Program-made: the position numbers and the translations under genes
Part shown: in pieces, positions 8,236 through 17,522 of the stretch
How the letters are laid out: each line of letters begins with the position of its first letter
Position numbering within the stretch: position 1 is the first letter of the stretch
From: Acidobacteriaceae bacterium
Lineage (GTDB): Bacteria; Acidobacteriota; Terriglobia; Bryobacterales; Bryobacteraceae
Direction of reading: 5' to 3'
DNA: 64,000 bases
Assembly (NCBI GenBank): GCA_019240475.1
Contig: JAFAYI010000001.1
Location: forward strand, 1-64,000
The notes under the pieces: generated by a model
Told to the model about the DNA's origin: nothing
The model's database searches: none
What the model saw: the letters and a program-made list of their open reading frames with translations, nothing else

Positions 8236-8946
8236 ATGGACCCTTTCCTAGACCGCCGTGAAGCAGGGCGGCAACTTGCGGCGCAAGTGAAATCTTCAAT
8301 CTCGAAAGCGGGACTCTCCGGATCGGATGTGTTGGTCCTGGCGCTTCCTCGCGGAGGCGCGCCGGTCGGCATTGAGGTCGCTCGTGCCCTGCAAGCCGAA
8401 CTGGATGTTTTTCTCGTTCGAAAACTGGGCGTTCCAGATCAGGAAGAACTCGCGCTGGGTGCTATCGCAAGCGGCGGCGTTCGAGTGCTGAATCGGCAAT
8501 TGATCGAAGAGCTGCGCCTGTCCAGCGATGTGATTGAGCAGGTCTCCGCGCGCGAGCAAACCGTGCTCGAAGCGCGTGAAAAGATCTACCGGGAAGGCCG
8601 CCCGCGCAGTGAGATCGCAGGGCGCGCGGTAGTGCTGGTGGATGACGGCCTTGCCACCGGAGCAAGCATGCTTGCCGCAGCCCGCGCTGTTCGGCGGGAA
8701 GGCGCCGGGCGGGTCATCGTCGCGGTTCCTGTCGCATCTCGCGAAGCCTGTTCGGATTTGAGCCTCGAAGTGGACCAGGTGATCTGCGCCGCCACCCCTC
8801 ACCCGTTCGGGGCCGTCGGGTTCTGGTATCGGAACTTTGCGCCGGTCACCGATGACGAGGTACGCGGGTTGCTGGAAGAGAACGCCAATCGTCTGCGCAT
8901 CGAAAATGCCGCTGGGCGCATCCAACCTTCTGAGGGAAGCCTATGA
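8236..8946 (+). CDS. Phosphoribosyltransferase domain protein
   Basis: This 236-residue protein has the PRPP-binding motif VVLVDDGLATGAS (D136-D137 to G142) of type I phosphoribosyltransferases, after a first half with LPRGGAPVGIEVA and LVRKLGVPDQEELALGAI. Proteins of this pattern often accompany stress-type gene sets; their substrate is unknown, and they are distinct from apt or hpt purine salvage enzymes. The start ATG is preceded by AAAGGCG. Its stop overlaps the next start (ATGA at 8943-8946), so translation is coupled to the small gene downstream. No signal peptide is present. Confidence 0.85.
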   Translation: MDPFLDRREAGRQLAAQVKSSISKAGLSGSDVLVLALPRGGAPVGIEVARALQAELDVFLVRKLGVPDQEELALGAIASGGVRVLNRQLIEELRLSSDVIEQVSAREQTVLEAREKIYREGRPRSEIAGRAVVLVDDGLATGASMLAAARAVRREGAGRVIVAVPVASREACSDLSLEVDQVICAATPHPFGAVGFWYRNFAPVTDDEVRGLLEENANRLRIENAAGRIQPSEGSL

Positions 8947-9212
8947 ACCGACAAACACAGCTCATTAATGAGCGGTATGAGGCGCTGATGTTCGCGAAAT
9001 CATCGGAAGCGGCGCGGCGAGCCGCCCGAGAACTGATTCGCATCGTTCTGGGCGAGGATGCTGCCGGACGCCCGTTGGAACAGGCCCTCCGCGACTGTTG
9101 CCGCCAGTTAAGGCCTTCTCAGGACCCCAAGGAGCAGGCGCGCTTCGAAGCTGAATTCATTGAACTTGCTATCTGGCCAAACACCAATGTTCAGCGGGCG
9201 GCGGCCGCTTAG
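8943..9212 (+). CDS. Small hypothetical protein in the PRTase operon
   Basis: This 89-residue protein begins MNRQTQLINERYEALMFAKSSEAARRAARELIRIVLGED and ends in NTNVQRAAAA. It looks fully helical, rich in Ala, Arg and Glu, with no membrane segment or recognisable motif. Its ATG overlaps the phosphoribosyltransferase stop by 4 bases, which supports it as a real coupled gene. The AALMFAKSSEAARRAAR segment could be a short coiled coil. I do not recognise the family. A partner or regulatory role for the phosphoribosyltransferase is possible from position only. Confidence 0.7.
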   Translation: MNRQTQLINERYEALMFAKSSEAARRAARELIRIVLGEDAAGRPLEQALRDCCRQLRPSQDPKEQARFEAEFIELAIWPNTNVQRAAAA

Positions 9213-9245
9213 CATCGGCTCGATTACGCGACTACAGGCGCTATT

Positions 9246-9791
9246 GTGGCAAATACCAGCACGGATGTAATCCGGCGCTATCTAGCTGAAGCTATACGAG
9301 TTGAAAAGGAAGCCGAAAGTCGCCTGCGGACGCTTGCCGAGCAGGGCGATGACGCCGAGGTACAGGCGTTCTTTAGACTTGACGCGGACGAAACGTCCGC
9401 CCGTCATCGCCGCCTGAGCGATCGCCTCGCAGCTCTCGGCGAATCGCCTTCGCCTGTGAAGGATTTTTTCCAGGAGCTGTTTGCTTCGGCTCCCAAAATG
9501 CAGCCGGACGATTCGGACGGCCAGAGCGTGGTGAACAACCTCATACTCGCTTTCTCGATCGAGAAGAGCAAATGCGCAATGTATGAGGCTCTCGCGAATG
9601 TAGCTGTCGCGGCAAGCGATCCCGAAACAGAAGCGCTCGCCAGGGCCATTCAAGCCCAGGCAAATGCCGCGGCCGACAAGCTCTGGCGTTTTCTCCCCTC
9701 GCGCTCCAAGATCGCGTTCAACCTGTCGACGGCCGGTGAGATCGATCCCGCTATCGAAACCAAAGCTCCGGACGACCGTATCATCGGTTGA
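9246..9791 (+). CDS. Ferritin-like / DUF892-type helical protein
   Basis: Starting at GTG 9246, this 181-residue protein is a long helical bundle. Glutamates and histidines sit at ferritin-like spacings: RVEKEAESRL near residues 18-27, DETSARHRRL near 48-57, and SIEKSKCAMYEAL in the second half. This resembles ferritin-like four-helix proteins of the YciE/DUF892 or rubrerythrin type, although the metal-site ExxH motifs are not all clear. It follows the phosphoribosyltransferase pair by 33 bases and is probably in the same operon. The combination suggests a starvation or oxidative-stress module; that is inference. Confidence 0.6.
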   Translation: MANTSTDVIRRYLAEAIRVEKEAESRLRTLAEQGDDAEVQAFFRLDADETSARHRRLSDRLAALGESPSPVKDFFQELFASAPKMQPDDSDGQSVVNNLILAFSIEKSKCAMYEALANVAVAASDPETEALARAIQAQANAAADKLWRFLPSRSKIAFNLSTAGEIDPAIETKAPDDRIIG

Positions 9792-9867
9792 TTAACTTAT
9801 CGACGAGCCACATTTTAGATTAAATTTACGTACCGAATGGTAGCCGTCGTACGTAGTAATCTTCATC

Positions 9868-12291
9868 ATGGGTTGGCTCTGGCAAGACGCGAAGTTTGGG
9901 ATTCGCACGATTCTGAAGGATCGCGTATTCCTCATCACGTCCATCCTGGCATTGGCCCTCGGGATTGGCTCGACCACCGCCATATTCAGTGTCATCGATA
10001 ACGTCCTCCTGGAGCCATTTCCCTATACCGCCTCGAATCGGCTCGTTTCCATCGAAATACACGATTCCAGCACCACCTCGCCCTATGGCCGGGAAGGGTT
10101 TCTGCCGCCGGAGTTCCTCGATTATCAACAGCAGAACCACATCTTCGAAGACTCCATTGGGGTTTACCAAACCCGCGTTCTATGGAGCAATCATGGCGCT
10201 ATCGAGTCATTCAATGGCGCACACGTGACGGGGAACACCTTCACCTTTCTTGGCATGGGGCCGCTGCTCGGGCGCTACGCAACTCCGGACGATGCTCGGC
10301 CGAATGCGCCGCCTGTATTCGTCATGAGTTACAAGCTCTGGCAAAAACGATTTTCCGGCGATCCTTCTATCATCGGTAAAACCTTCACGCTGGATGACAC
10401 GGCAAGAACCTTGATCGGAATCATGCCCAAGCGCTTCGCCTGGTGGGGCGCGGACCTTTGGATACCGACATATCCCGACCATGCCGAAACCAGCTTGAAC
10501 TCCAACTTCTTCCTTTTGCTCGGGCGCTTGAAGCCAGGGTTGACGGTCAAGAGCGCGCAGCCCGACATCGCAATCCTCGCGCAGCATCTCTCGAAACTCT
10601 ATCCGAAGTTGTACCCGAAGAAATTCGACGTTCGGCTTCCGACCATTGTGGAGAATGTCGTTGGGCGTTTCAGAGACACGCTCTACACGCTCTTGGCCGC
10701 GGTCGGATTGCTGCTGTTGATCGCATGCGCTAATGTCGCCAACCTGCTTCTGGCGAAAGCTACAGTCAGAGAGAAGGAATTTGCTGTCCGCAGCAGCCTG
10801 GGAGCGGGACGTTTGCGGATCGTTCGTCAATTGCTGGTGGAAAGTCTGGTGCTTGCGTTCGGCGGCGCCGCCGTCGGGTGCCTGTTTGCGTGGGGCGGAC
10901 TGAAAGCTCTGACTGCCGCGCTGCCCCCGTACACGTTCCCCGACGAAGCCCTCATAACCCTGAACGTTCGCGTCTTGGCCGCCACTATCCTGGTGGCCAT
11001 AACCACCGCGTTGCTATTCGGAATGGCGCCGGGGATGAGCGCATTTTCGCGGGACGTCGGAGAAACCTTGAAGGCGGGCGGCCGCGGAAACAGCGGCTTC
11101 AGGCGCGGCCGAATGCGCAACGTTCTGATCGTCGGAGAAGTGGCCCTCTCCTTGATTCTGTTAAGCGGCGCGGGGCTTCTGATGAGGAGTTTCCTGGTCC
11201 AGCGTTATGCCGACCTCGGCCTCAATTCTGAAAAGCTGGCCGTCACTGACATCGCTCTGGGCAAGAGGTACCAGACCGCGGATCAGCAGTCGCGCTTCTT
11301 GCGGGATGTGATTGCGAAATTGCAGTCTTTGCCGGGCGTGACCAGCGCCTCCGGCGATCTCGATTTTCCACCCTTTGGCGGCGTCAACACCGATTTCGAC
11401 ATATCCGGCCAGACCCACGCGGAGAAATGGACCGGCCAGATGGGCTTCGTAGATGGCGCCTTCTTTAAAACCGTGGGAGTTCGCTTGCTGCGCGGCCGCC
11501 TGATCACGGAAGCGGACGTCCTCGGCAAGCGCAAAGTGGCGGTTATCAACGAAACGCTGGCTAAGAAGTTTTTCCCCACTCAGGACCCTATAGGGAAACA
11601 GATAGAGCTGAAGCGCCTGGTCGACGCTCCGCTGCCGGTCTCGAATCCGTGGTTTGAAATTGTAGGTGTTTGCGCCGACGTGAAGAATCACGGAGTCCAG
11701 GATGCGACTCTGCCCGAGGCGTACGCTCCGGTCACCATCACCGGTTTCGGCGAGTACATCGTCTATCTCCGAACCAAGGGCAGTCCGGAAGCGCTCGTGA
11801 AGCTGCTGGAGAGCGAAGTCTTAAGCGTGGACAAGAACGTTCGCCCACAGCAAACCATGACTCTCGATCAGGCGCTCGAACAATTTCAATACGCGCAGCC
11901 GCGATTCGGTTTGAAGATCTTTCTGGTCTTCGCAAGCGTGGGATTGATCTTGGTCACGGTGGGTGTCTACAGCGTGGTCTCCTATGGCGTCACCCAACAG
12001 AGCCGCGAGATTGGAATCCGCATGGCTCTGGGCGCTAGCTCCGGGGACGTGCTGAAGCGTGTCATGAGCGGCGGCATGCGATTCATTCTGATCGGCGTCG
12101 CAGTGGGCCTTGTCGCGTCATTCCTGATTCTGCGTTTCATGAAAACCCTGCTCGCTGGCGTATCGACCTACGACCCGATAACACTCGCGGCCGTAGTGGT
12201 GTTGCTCGCGCTAGTAGGGTTGGGCGCATGTTACATCCCTTCGCTGCGCGCTACCCGAGTAGATCCAACAATTACTTTGCGCTATGAATAG
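9868..12291 (+). CDS. ADOP-type ABC transporter permease (MacB/FtsX-like, duplicated)
   Basis: This 807-residue protein has the acidobacterial duplicated orphan permease layout. An N-terminal helix (FLITSILALALGIGSTTAIFSVIDNVLL, about residues 22-50) is followed by a MacB periplasmic core domain and an FtsX block of three helices (about 270-420). A short linker SGFRRGRMRNVLIVGEVALSLILLSGAGLLMRS restarts the same arrangement, ending in a second FtsX block at about 690-800. The N-terminal MGWLWQDAKFGIRTILKDR extension is typical. No ATPase gene is adjacent, as usual for ADOPs. Related permeases take part in efflux or envelope-stress signalling; the substrate is unknown. The VWA gene overlaps its stop by one base, so the two may form one unit. 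Confidence 0.95.
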   Translation: MGWLWQDAKFGIRTILKDRVFLITSILALALGIGSTTAIFSVIDNVLLEPFPYTASNRLVSIEIHDSSTTSPYGREGFLPPEFLDYQQQNHIFEDSIGVYQTRVLWSNHGAIESFNGAHVTGNTFTFLGMGPLLGRYATPDDARPNAPPVFVMSYKLWQKRFSGDPSIIGKTFTLDDTARTLIGIMPKRFAWWGADLWIPTYPDHAETSLNSNFFLLLGRLKPGLTVKSAQPDIAILAQHLSKLYPKLYPKKFDVRLPTIVENVVGRFRDTLYTLLAAVGLLLLIACANVANLLLAKATVREKEFAVRSSLGAGRLRIVRQLLVESLVLAFGGAAVGCLFAWGGLKALTAALPPYTFPDEALITLNVRVLAATILVAITTALLFGMAPGMSAFSRDVGETLKAGGRGNSGFRRGRMRNVLIVGEVALSLILLSGAGLLMRSFLVQRYADLGLNSEKLAVTDIALGKRYQTADQQSRFLRDVIAKLQSLPGVTSASGDLDFPPFGGVNTDFDISGQTHAEKWTGQMGFVDGAFFKTVGVRLLRGRLITEADVLGKRKVAVINETLAKKFFPTQDPIGKQIELKRLVDAPLPVSNPWFEIVGVCADVKNHGVQDATLPEAYAPVTITGFGEYIVYLRTKGSPEALVKLLESEVLSVDKNVRPQQTMTLDQALEQFQYAQPRFGLKIFLVFASVGLILVTVGVYSVVSYGVTQQSREIGIRMALGASSGDVLKRVMSGGMRFILIGVAVGLVASFLILRFMKTLLAGVSTYDPITLAAVVVLLALVGLGACYIPSLRATRVDPTITLRYE

Positions 12292-13211
12292 TGCAGGTGC
12301 CGGCCGCGCTTCTTCTGTCAAGTTTGCTGGCGGCTTGGGCCGCTCAATCGGTCGCCACTCGACCCGACGTTAACCTGAGCGTCAGCAGCACGCTGGTGGT
12401 CATCCCGGTGAGCGTCACGGACTCCTCCAACCGTTTCGTGCTGGGACTTGAGAAACACAATTTCGCTCTCTTCGAAGATGGCGTCCGGCAAACCATATCT
12501 CAGTTCGCGGCCGAAGATGCGCCGCTTTCCGTCGGACTCCTTATAGACACTAGCGGCAGCATGGGTTCAAAGCTGGGCGTCTCGCGTCAGGCGATTGCCG
12601 AAGTCTTGAAGATTCTGAACCCCGAAGACGAAGCGCTCTTGATCGAATTCAACGATCGCCCCACTCTTTCGGTTGCGTTCACTCACGACTACGCAAGCAT
12701 TCAGGATCGGTTGAGCGCCGTCGAGTCCCAAGGTTTGACTGCGCTGCTCGATTCCATCGAAGTGGGCTTGAAAGAGATGAAGAAAGCCAGGAATTCCCGC
12801 AAAGCCCTGCTCATCCTCTCCGACGGAGGCGACAACAACAGCCGCTACACCGCGCAAGAGATCGGGAATCTGGTTCGCGAGGCGGACGTTCAGGTCTATG
12901 CCATGGGTGTCTTTGAACCGTTCTCGAATCGGCGTTTGACCGAGTCGGAGCTAAGCGGACCCGCCCTGCTGGCCGAACTCTGCGAGCAGACCGGCGGCCG
13001 GCTTTTTCCGGCGCGCGCTTCGAGCGCGCTGGCGTCCATCGCTAGAAAAATCGCGATCGAACTGCGAAATGAGTATGTGCTTGCCTATTCCCCAGCCAAC
13101 CACGAACACGACGGGAAATATCGCAAGGTGGATCTGAAGCTCGATCCTCCTGCAGGGTTGACGGCGCTCAAGGCTCGGTGGCGTTTAGGCTATTATGCGC
13201 CCGCTCAATGA
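12291..13211 (+). CDS. VWFA-related secreted protein with intact MIDAS
   Basis: This 306-residue protein starts at a GTG sharing one base with the ADOP stop codon. A short signal-like segment (AALLLSSLLAAWAAQS) precedes the VWFA-related domain. The segment VVIPVSVTDSSNRFVLGLEKHNFALFEDGVRQTIS is the hallmark N-terminal part of this acidobacterial family. The MIDAS motif is complete: D86-T-S88-G-S90. DGGDNNSRYTAQE and the C-terminal YVLAYSPANHEHDGKYRKVDLKL also match. The function of these abundant exported proteins is not known; metal-dependent protein binding is expected. It overlaps the convergent FecR-like gene by 7 bases (13205-13211). Confidence 0.93.
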   Translation: MQVPAALLLSSLLAAWAAQSVATRPDVNLSVSSTLVVIPVSVTDSSNRFVLGLEKHNFALFEDGVRQTISQFAAEDAPLSVGLLIDTSGSMGSKLGVSRQAIAEVLKILNPEDEALLIEFNDRPTLSVAFTHDYASIQDRLSAVESQGLTALLDSIEVGLKEMKKARNSRKALLILSDGGDNNSRYTAQEIGNLVREADVQVYAMGVFEPFSNRRLTESELSGPALLAELCEQTGGRLFPARASSALASIARKIAIELRNEYVLAYSPANHEHDGKYRKVDLKLDPPAGLTALKARWRLGYYAPAQ

Positions 13212-14239
13212 CTAATTCGAATTCCCGCCGGGGCTACCGGATGGGGCGCTGCCACGGGAGCGGGCCGATAGCTTCTCACCCCAGAAGGCGCTGAAACCGG
13301 CCTGGGAGTAAAGACTGGAATCCGAATTGGCGCTGGCGCGATCGGCCGGCTACCCGCATAACCGGAGATTGTTGTGGGATTGCGATGCGGCCATCGGGAG
13401 CCCCAGTTAGCCGGGCGAATCACCAGAAAAACAGGAACAACATTGTAGGGCATCATGCCGCCAGCGCCAAAGCCAAAGAACGGATCGAAGAACATGCCTG
13501 CCAGGCCGTAACTGTTATCGACTCCCGAATAGGGAGGAAACGTTCCCAGCGGCGCGGGCGAGCCGGCGAACACATTCGAACCCGGGTCGCTGTCGGCCGG
13601 GTCGGCGAGGCTTTGTGAGGCGAGTTGATTTTCGGCCGAGATCGCGTCGGCGCGCCCTCGCGCCCAATCGTAAAACTCGTCCTCATTTGGCTCGCCGAAC
13701 TTGTTCGTCAGCGCTTCGAGTTCGAAGAAATATAACTTGTTCGTGTCGACGGCTTCGGTCGTCCCGCCCGGGCCGGTGACCTCCAATCGGCCGCTGTAGG
13801 CCTGCGCCACGCCCGTATCGGAATCGATCCGGTAGATACCCGGCTTCGGAAAACGAATCCGGCAATGCATATACGTCATCGTGACAGTAGGGTTTTCGCC
13901 CGCATCCATCGAATCGAGAATGGCCGACCCGCGCAGAAATTCAATCTCGGCGCCCGTGAGCGAGTTGGCGGCCATGCGAACCCCGCTATTTTCGTCGAGC
14001 CGCAGGAAGACGCCAGGCGTAAGAAGCAATTCAGCTCGGCCCTTTTCCGTTCGGAGCGTCGCATTCGGATTCATTGCGGGAAAACTCGCCGACTTGTGCT
14101 CGAGCGGTTGGTTGTCGAGCAACACAACACCCTCAAAGAAGTGAACGACTCCCGAATGAGCGGAGACGACCTCCTGGCCATGCGCCAACGCCCCAGCAAG
14201 AATCAACAGGGCGGAAAAGGGCAGGAAGAAGGAGCGCAT
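13205..14239 (-). CDS. FecR-domain-like secreted protein
   Basis: This 344-residue protein has a signal peptide (FLPFSALLILAGALAHGQ) and a GGGAGG ribosome binding site 5 bases before the ATG. Residues 25-170 carry a FecR-like beta domain: LRTEKGRAELLLTPGVFLRLDENSGVRM, then FLRGSAILDSM and PGIYRIDSDTGVAQAYSGRLEV. The segment after about residue 210 is low complexity, rich in Gly, Pro, Tyr and Phe (SYGLAGMFFDPFFGFGAGG), ending in a Pro/Ala/Arg-rich tail. That suggests a surface or cell-wall protein. It has no membrane helix like true anti-sigma FecR proteins. Its partner may be the VWA protein 60 bases upstream. Confidence 0.75.
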   Translation of the reverse strand: MRSFFLPFSALLILAGALAHGQEVVSAHSGVVHFFEGVVLLDNQPLEHKSASFPAMNPNATLRTEKGRAELLLTPGVFLRLDENSGVRMAANSLTGAEIEFLRGSAILDSMDAGENPTVTMTYMHCRIRFPKPGIYRIDSDTGVAQAYSGRLEVTGPGGTTEAVDTNKLYFFELEALTNKFGEPNEDEFYDWARGRADAISAENQLASQSLADPADSDPGSNVFAGSPAPLGTFPPYSGVDNSYGLAGMFFDPFFGFGAGGMMPYNVVPVFLVIRPANWGSRWPHRNPTTISGYAGSRPIAPAPIRIPVFTPRPVSAPSGVRSYRPAPVAAPHPVAPAGIRISH

Positions 14240-14301
14240 GCAGACCTCCCGTTTCCAAGAGTTTATCGCCTTTCGATCGGGGGCGATACCGTCAGGGCTA
14301 C

Positions 14302-15258
14302 TTACATGCCGGCTCGGATGTATATTTTGTCCGGGGCCGCGATGCTGGCGTCCTTGCCGGACACCGATACGCGCAGCGACTGGTAGCCAGACTTGTTCTC
14401 CGCCCGGGCGCTGAAAGTCAACCTATATTGATGTTGCAGGTTGAACAGAATCGAATCGAGGAACGGCTGAAAAGATACGGGCGAGCCGAATCCGATTATG
14501 TAAGACTCTCCGCCTGTCTCATCCGACAACTGCGACAGGAAATTTTGTCCCCAGGTATTCCGCCAGAAACTGTGGCCCATGTGCCCGACGCTCGGATCGT
14601 AAATCGTATAAACAACGATCCCCGCTCTCACAGCAGAGTCAATTCCGGCGTTCACATAAGGATTGTCGGTTGTGTAGCCGCCCCCAAGCGCCTCGATGCC
14701 GCTGCTTATCATCACCACTTCTTTCCGCTCGGCTCGCGTGGACGGCCACTTCTTAACTGCGTCGGTCAGCGAATCGTAAGGACTCACGTCGGCGCCGCCC
14801 GGTCCCATCACGACGCGTATGGCATTGGCCGCGGCCGCATGATCCCGGGTAAAGTTTGCCACAACATCCGCCATCCCGTTGCGCATGTAGGCGACGGCCA
14901 CTTCGGCCTCGGGCGGAAGCGCATTGATAAATTGCTTGAGCGTACCGATTTCGGTATCGAATGTGCCTCGGGCCGAATCGTCGATCAGTAACATCAACTG
15001 CAAGCTGCCCTGTTGGCCGCTCAGCGGCGTCAACTCTGTCGCCGGTCTTCGATCGCGGCCTTCGCGAACAAGAATATCTTGCGCTTCCACGGGCGGAATC
15101 GTCTTTCCGCGTTTCGCTTCGAGAGTGACAACTACGCTGACTGGTACGCCCCCCTGATCTGCCGCTGGCTGACCGGCCTCTTGTTTCGCAAAGAGACACG
15201 TTCCTGCCGCGATGAAGCAAGCCACGGCGCCCCAAGCGAGTCCTTTCGTTCTGTTCAT
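14302..15258 (-). CDS. VWFA-related secreted protein, degenerate MIDAS
   Basis: This 318-residue exported protein (signal GAVACFIAAGTCLFA) has the VWFA-related architecture. VPVSVVVTLEAKRGKTIPPVEAQDILVREGRDRRP is the family's N-terminal motif. The core strand reads LMLLIDDSARGTFD, so the DxSxS MIDAS is only partly kept (DDSAR). Later parts match too: RKEVVMISSGIEALGGG and the terminal LQHQYRLTFSARAENKSGYQSLRVSV. The altered MIDAS argues for loss of strong metal-dependent ligand binding. It is probably cotranscribed with the FecR-like gene, 62 bases downstream. AAGGAT lies before its ATG. Confidence 0.88.
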   Translation of the reverse strand: MNRTKGLAWGAVACFIAAGTCLFAKQEAGQPAADQGGVPVSVVVTLEAKRGKTIPPVEAQDILVREGRDRRPATELTPLSGQQGSLQLMLLIDDSARGTFDTEIGTLKQFINALPPEAEVAVAYMRNGMADVVANFTRDHAAAANAIRVVMGPGGADVSPYDSLTDAVKKWPSTRAERKEVVMISSGIEALGGGYTTDNPYVNAGIDSAVRAGIVVYTIYDPSVGHMGHSFWRNTWGQNFLSQLSDETGGESYIIGFGSPVSFQPFLDSILFNLQHQYRLTFSARAENKSGYQSLRVSVSGKDASIAAPDKIYIRAGM

Positions 15259-15282
15259 ACTGGCTATCCTTCGGAAATTCGA

Positions 15283-16422
15283 TTAAATGACAGCGGCGGT
15301 CGGAGACGGCTTGAGAGCGCTTCTGCTCTCTCGCTTCGCGCGAGCGCGGCGTTCTATGGCCGCATTCACTTCCGCTTCGAACTCCCCCGCCCGAACTGCT
15401 GAGGTGTGAAACCGAAGCGTTCTCCTGCGCGCGCGTTCCCCGATCAGGGCACGCTGTTCAAACGTCATCTGCATATAAGACGTGACATCGGCGCTCGTGA
15501 GTACTGGAAGTATTTCGAAATGAGGCTCGAAAAAAGATTCCAGGCCCGGCCATGTATCGGTAAGAATCGGAATCGAGCAAGCGCCGGCTTCAAACAGTCG
15601 AACACTTGGCGAATAACCCGCCTGAATCATGTCCTGCCGCGTGATATTCAGCGTGAATTTCTGCGAGTTATAGAAGTTGCGATGCTCGCTGGCGGGCAGG
15701 TGTTCGATGCGGTTCACATTAGGCGGCCACTTAATATCGGGCGGATATTGTGGACCCGCCACCGCGAACCGCGCTTCGGGCTCCTTCCAAGCTACATCGA
15801 TCAACAGTTTCTGCAAAGCGGGCTGCCGGTCGGGCGCATAAGTGCCGAGATAACCAAGATCCCACTTCGTAGCATGAGCTTCCGGATAATACAATTCCGG
15901 ATCGACCGAACAATACAATGCGCGGGCACAGGGCGATCCTAGACTTCGTTCGATGTAACTGAGCGTAGGACCACCGGTGAAGGAGAAGTAAATTTCGTAA
16001 GCGGGATAAAGATCCCGTGAGATATAGTCGCACGTACCCGCTCGCAAACTTGCCAGTGTAACTGGCGTATCGATGTCATAAAACGCCGCGACATTCTTCG
16101 CCGTTTCGGCGACCCAGCGCCCGATCGCGATTCCATCGGGAACATACGATCCCACGACCGTTATATCGGCGCGTTGCAGCAACCGGGAGAATCGGTCCTT
16201 CAACTCCTCAATGCTGCTATAAAGCTTCACCGTGCAGTAGGGAAGTTCGAGGAACTCGCGATTGGAAGAGTACCAAGGCACGTCTCGCTCGAGGAAAGTC
16301 ACTCGATGCCCGCGCCGGGACAGCTCCTTCAACAGCCCGCGATAGGTAGTGGCGTGGCCGTTCCCCCACGTTGAGGTAATCGACAGGCCGAGAAAAACAC
16401 AATCCAGTCGTTGCGCGCTCAC
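15283..16422 (-). CDS. CgeB-like glycosyltransferase
   Basis: This 379-residue GT-B enzyme begins at a GTG overlapping the stop of the upstream gene (GTGA at 16419-16422). The N-terminus MSAQRLDCVFLGLSITSTWGNGHATTYRGLLKELSRRGHRVTFLERDVPWY is typical of the DUF3880/CgeB branch. The C-terminal nucleotide-sugar site is FEAGACSIPILTDTWPGLESFFEP, with a conserved Glu in FEAGA. It is the last gene of the leftward glycan operon. It shares the CgeB-type fold with the two genes before it, which suggests successive sugar additions to one acceptor. Donor and acceptor cannot be read from the sequence. No signal peptide is present. Confidence 0.85.
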   Translation of the reverse strand: MSAQRLDCVFLGLSITSTWGNGHATTYRGLLKELSRRGHRVTFLERDVPWYSSNREFLELPYCTVKLYSSIEELKDRFSRLLQRADITVVGSYVPDGIAIGRWVAETAKNVAAFYDIDTPVTLASLRAGTCDYISRDLYPAYEIYFSFTGGPTLSYIERSLGSPCARALYCSVDPELYYPEAHATKWDLGYLGTYAPDRQPALQKLLIDVAWKEPEARFAVAGPQYPPDIKWPPNVNRIEHLPASEHRNFYNSQKFTLNITRQDMIQAGYSPSVRLFEAGACSIPILTDTWPGLESFFEPHFEILPVLTSADVTSYMQMTFEQRALIGERARRRTLRFHTSAVRAGEFEAEVNAAIERRARAKRESRSALKPSPTAAVI

Positions 16423-17522
16423 GCCCGCATCTCCCTTGCGGCGAATCGGACAACGGATACGTTTTCCTGCAACAGAGCGTGAACCAGTCGGCCGCGTTGC
16501 TGGTAAGTGTGATCCGCGAGTACTCTCTTGCGAGCCGCCTGGCCAATCTCGCGCGCTCGGTCCCGAGTTAGCTCCGCCAGCAGACGGGCCACATCTGCTC
16601 CCCGCTCGGCGACCAACACTTCCTTGCCTGGCCGCAAGAACGAATCAATCCCTTCCCAAGCGTCGGTAATGAGGCACGCCGCTGCTCCGGCGGCTTCAAA
16701 GACGCGGGTGGCCGGCGAGAAACCGTACCGCGCCATGCTCTCGCGGCTGATGTTGAGAACCGCGAGCGATGAGCAGTTCAACGCGTTGTGATCGGCCGTG
16801 TAGACATGGCCCAGATATCGAACGTTCGGTGGAACAGACTTGTCCGCCCAGCCGCTCCCTCCCAGCAAGAATTTGTTTCCGGGAGACATCGCGGCAGCCT
16901 TCAGAAAAAATTCGTCCACGCGAGCTTCGCGGTCCGGCAGGCGGTTGCCTAGAAACGACAGGTCGCACCGCAAACGCGCCTCCGCCGGCACGGGATGATG
17001 AACGTCCGGATCCAGCGCGTTATAAATCGCGTGACACTGCCGCGCTCCAATCTGCCGGTATTGGCTCGTGACGCGCTGCCCGCCCCCATATGTCAACACA
17101 AGGTCGTAATGCGGCAGAACAGCATGGAAGGCGTCGTTTTCATCGGCCGCGAGACGCTCCAGCGTGGCCGGCGCATCCACGTCCCAAAAGATCTTACAAA
17201 CATGGGGCCCCATCCCCGCAACTCGCGTCTCGAGAAATCGATCGCGAACCCCTACGCCGCTGGCTTTTACTACGGCATCCAGCCGCTCGCATTCCGCTAA
17301 ATGGCGATTGATCCGTCCTTCGTCTTCTGGATCGTACACGACCAGGCGAGCCCACTCGGGGTCTTCGATGTCGCGATGCTTCTGGCGATCGTAAGCATCC
17401 GGCTCGAAAAAAGTTACTTCATTGCCGAACGAGGCGAGCGCGCGCAAGATACCACGGTAGTAAGTCGCCGCTCCGTTCCAATAGGCCGAGACGAGGCTCG
17501 AACCCCAAAAGCCAATTTTCAT
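16419..17522 (-). CDS. CgeB-like glycosyltransferase
   Basis: This 367-residue protein begins MKIGFWGSSLVSAYWNGAATYYRGILRALASFGNEVTFFEPDAYDRQ, a CgeB-like N-terminal Rossmann domain. Its donor-binding segment is VFEAAGAAACLITDAWEGIDSFLRPGKEVLVAERG, followed by ADHTYQQRGRLVHALL. It overlaps both neighbours by 4 bases (ATGA at 17519-17522, GTGA at 16419-16422), so the three glycosyltransferases are translationally coupled. As a group these soluble enzymes use activated sugars; the specific sugar is unknown. The CDVDAPATLERL-like stretch (FWDVDAPATLERLAADEND) also occurs in the next gene as YDIDTPVTLASLRAG, so the two are likely ancient paralogues. Confidence 0.87.
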   Translation of the reverse strand: MKIGFWGSSLVSAYWNGAATYYRGILRALASFGNEVTFFEPDAYDRQKHRDIEDPEWARLVVYDPEDEGRINRHLAECERLDAVVKASGVGVRDRFLETRVAGMGPHVCKIFWDVDAPATLERLAADENDAFHAVLPHYDLVLTYGGGQRVTSQYRQIGARQCHAIYNALDPDVHHPVPAEARLRCDLSFLGNRLPDREARVDEFFLKAAAMSPGNKFLLGGSGWADKSVPPNVRYLGHVYTADHNALNCSSLAVLNISRESMARYGFSPATRVFEAAGAAACLITDAWEGIDSFLRPGKEVLVAERGADVARLLAELTRDRAREIGQAARKRVLADHTYQQRGRLVHALLQENVSVVRFAAREMRA

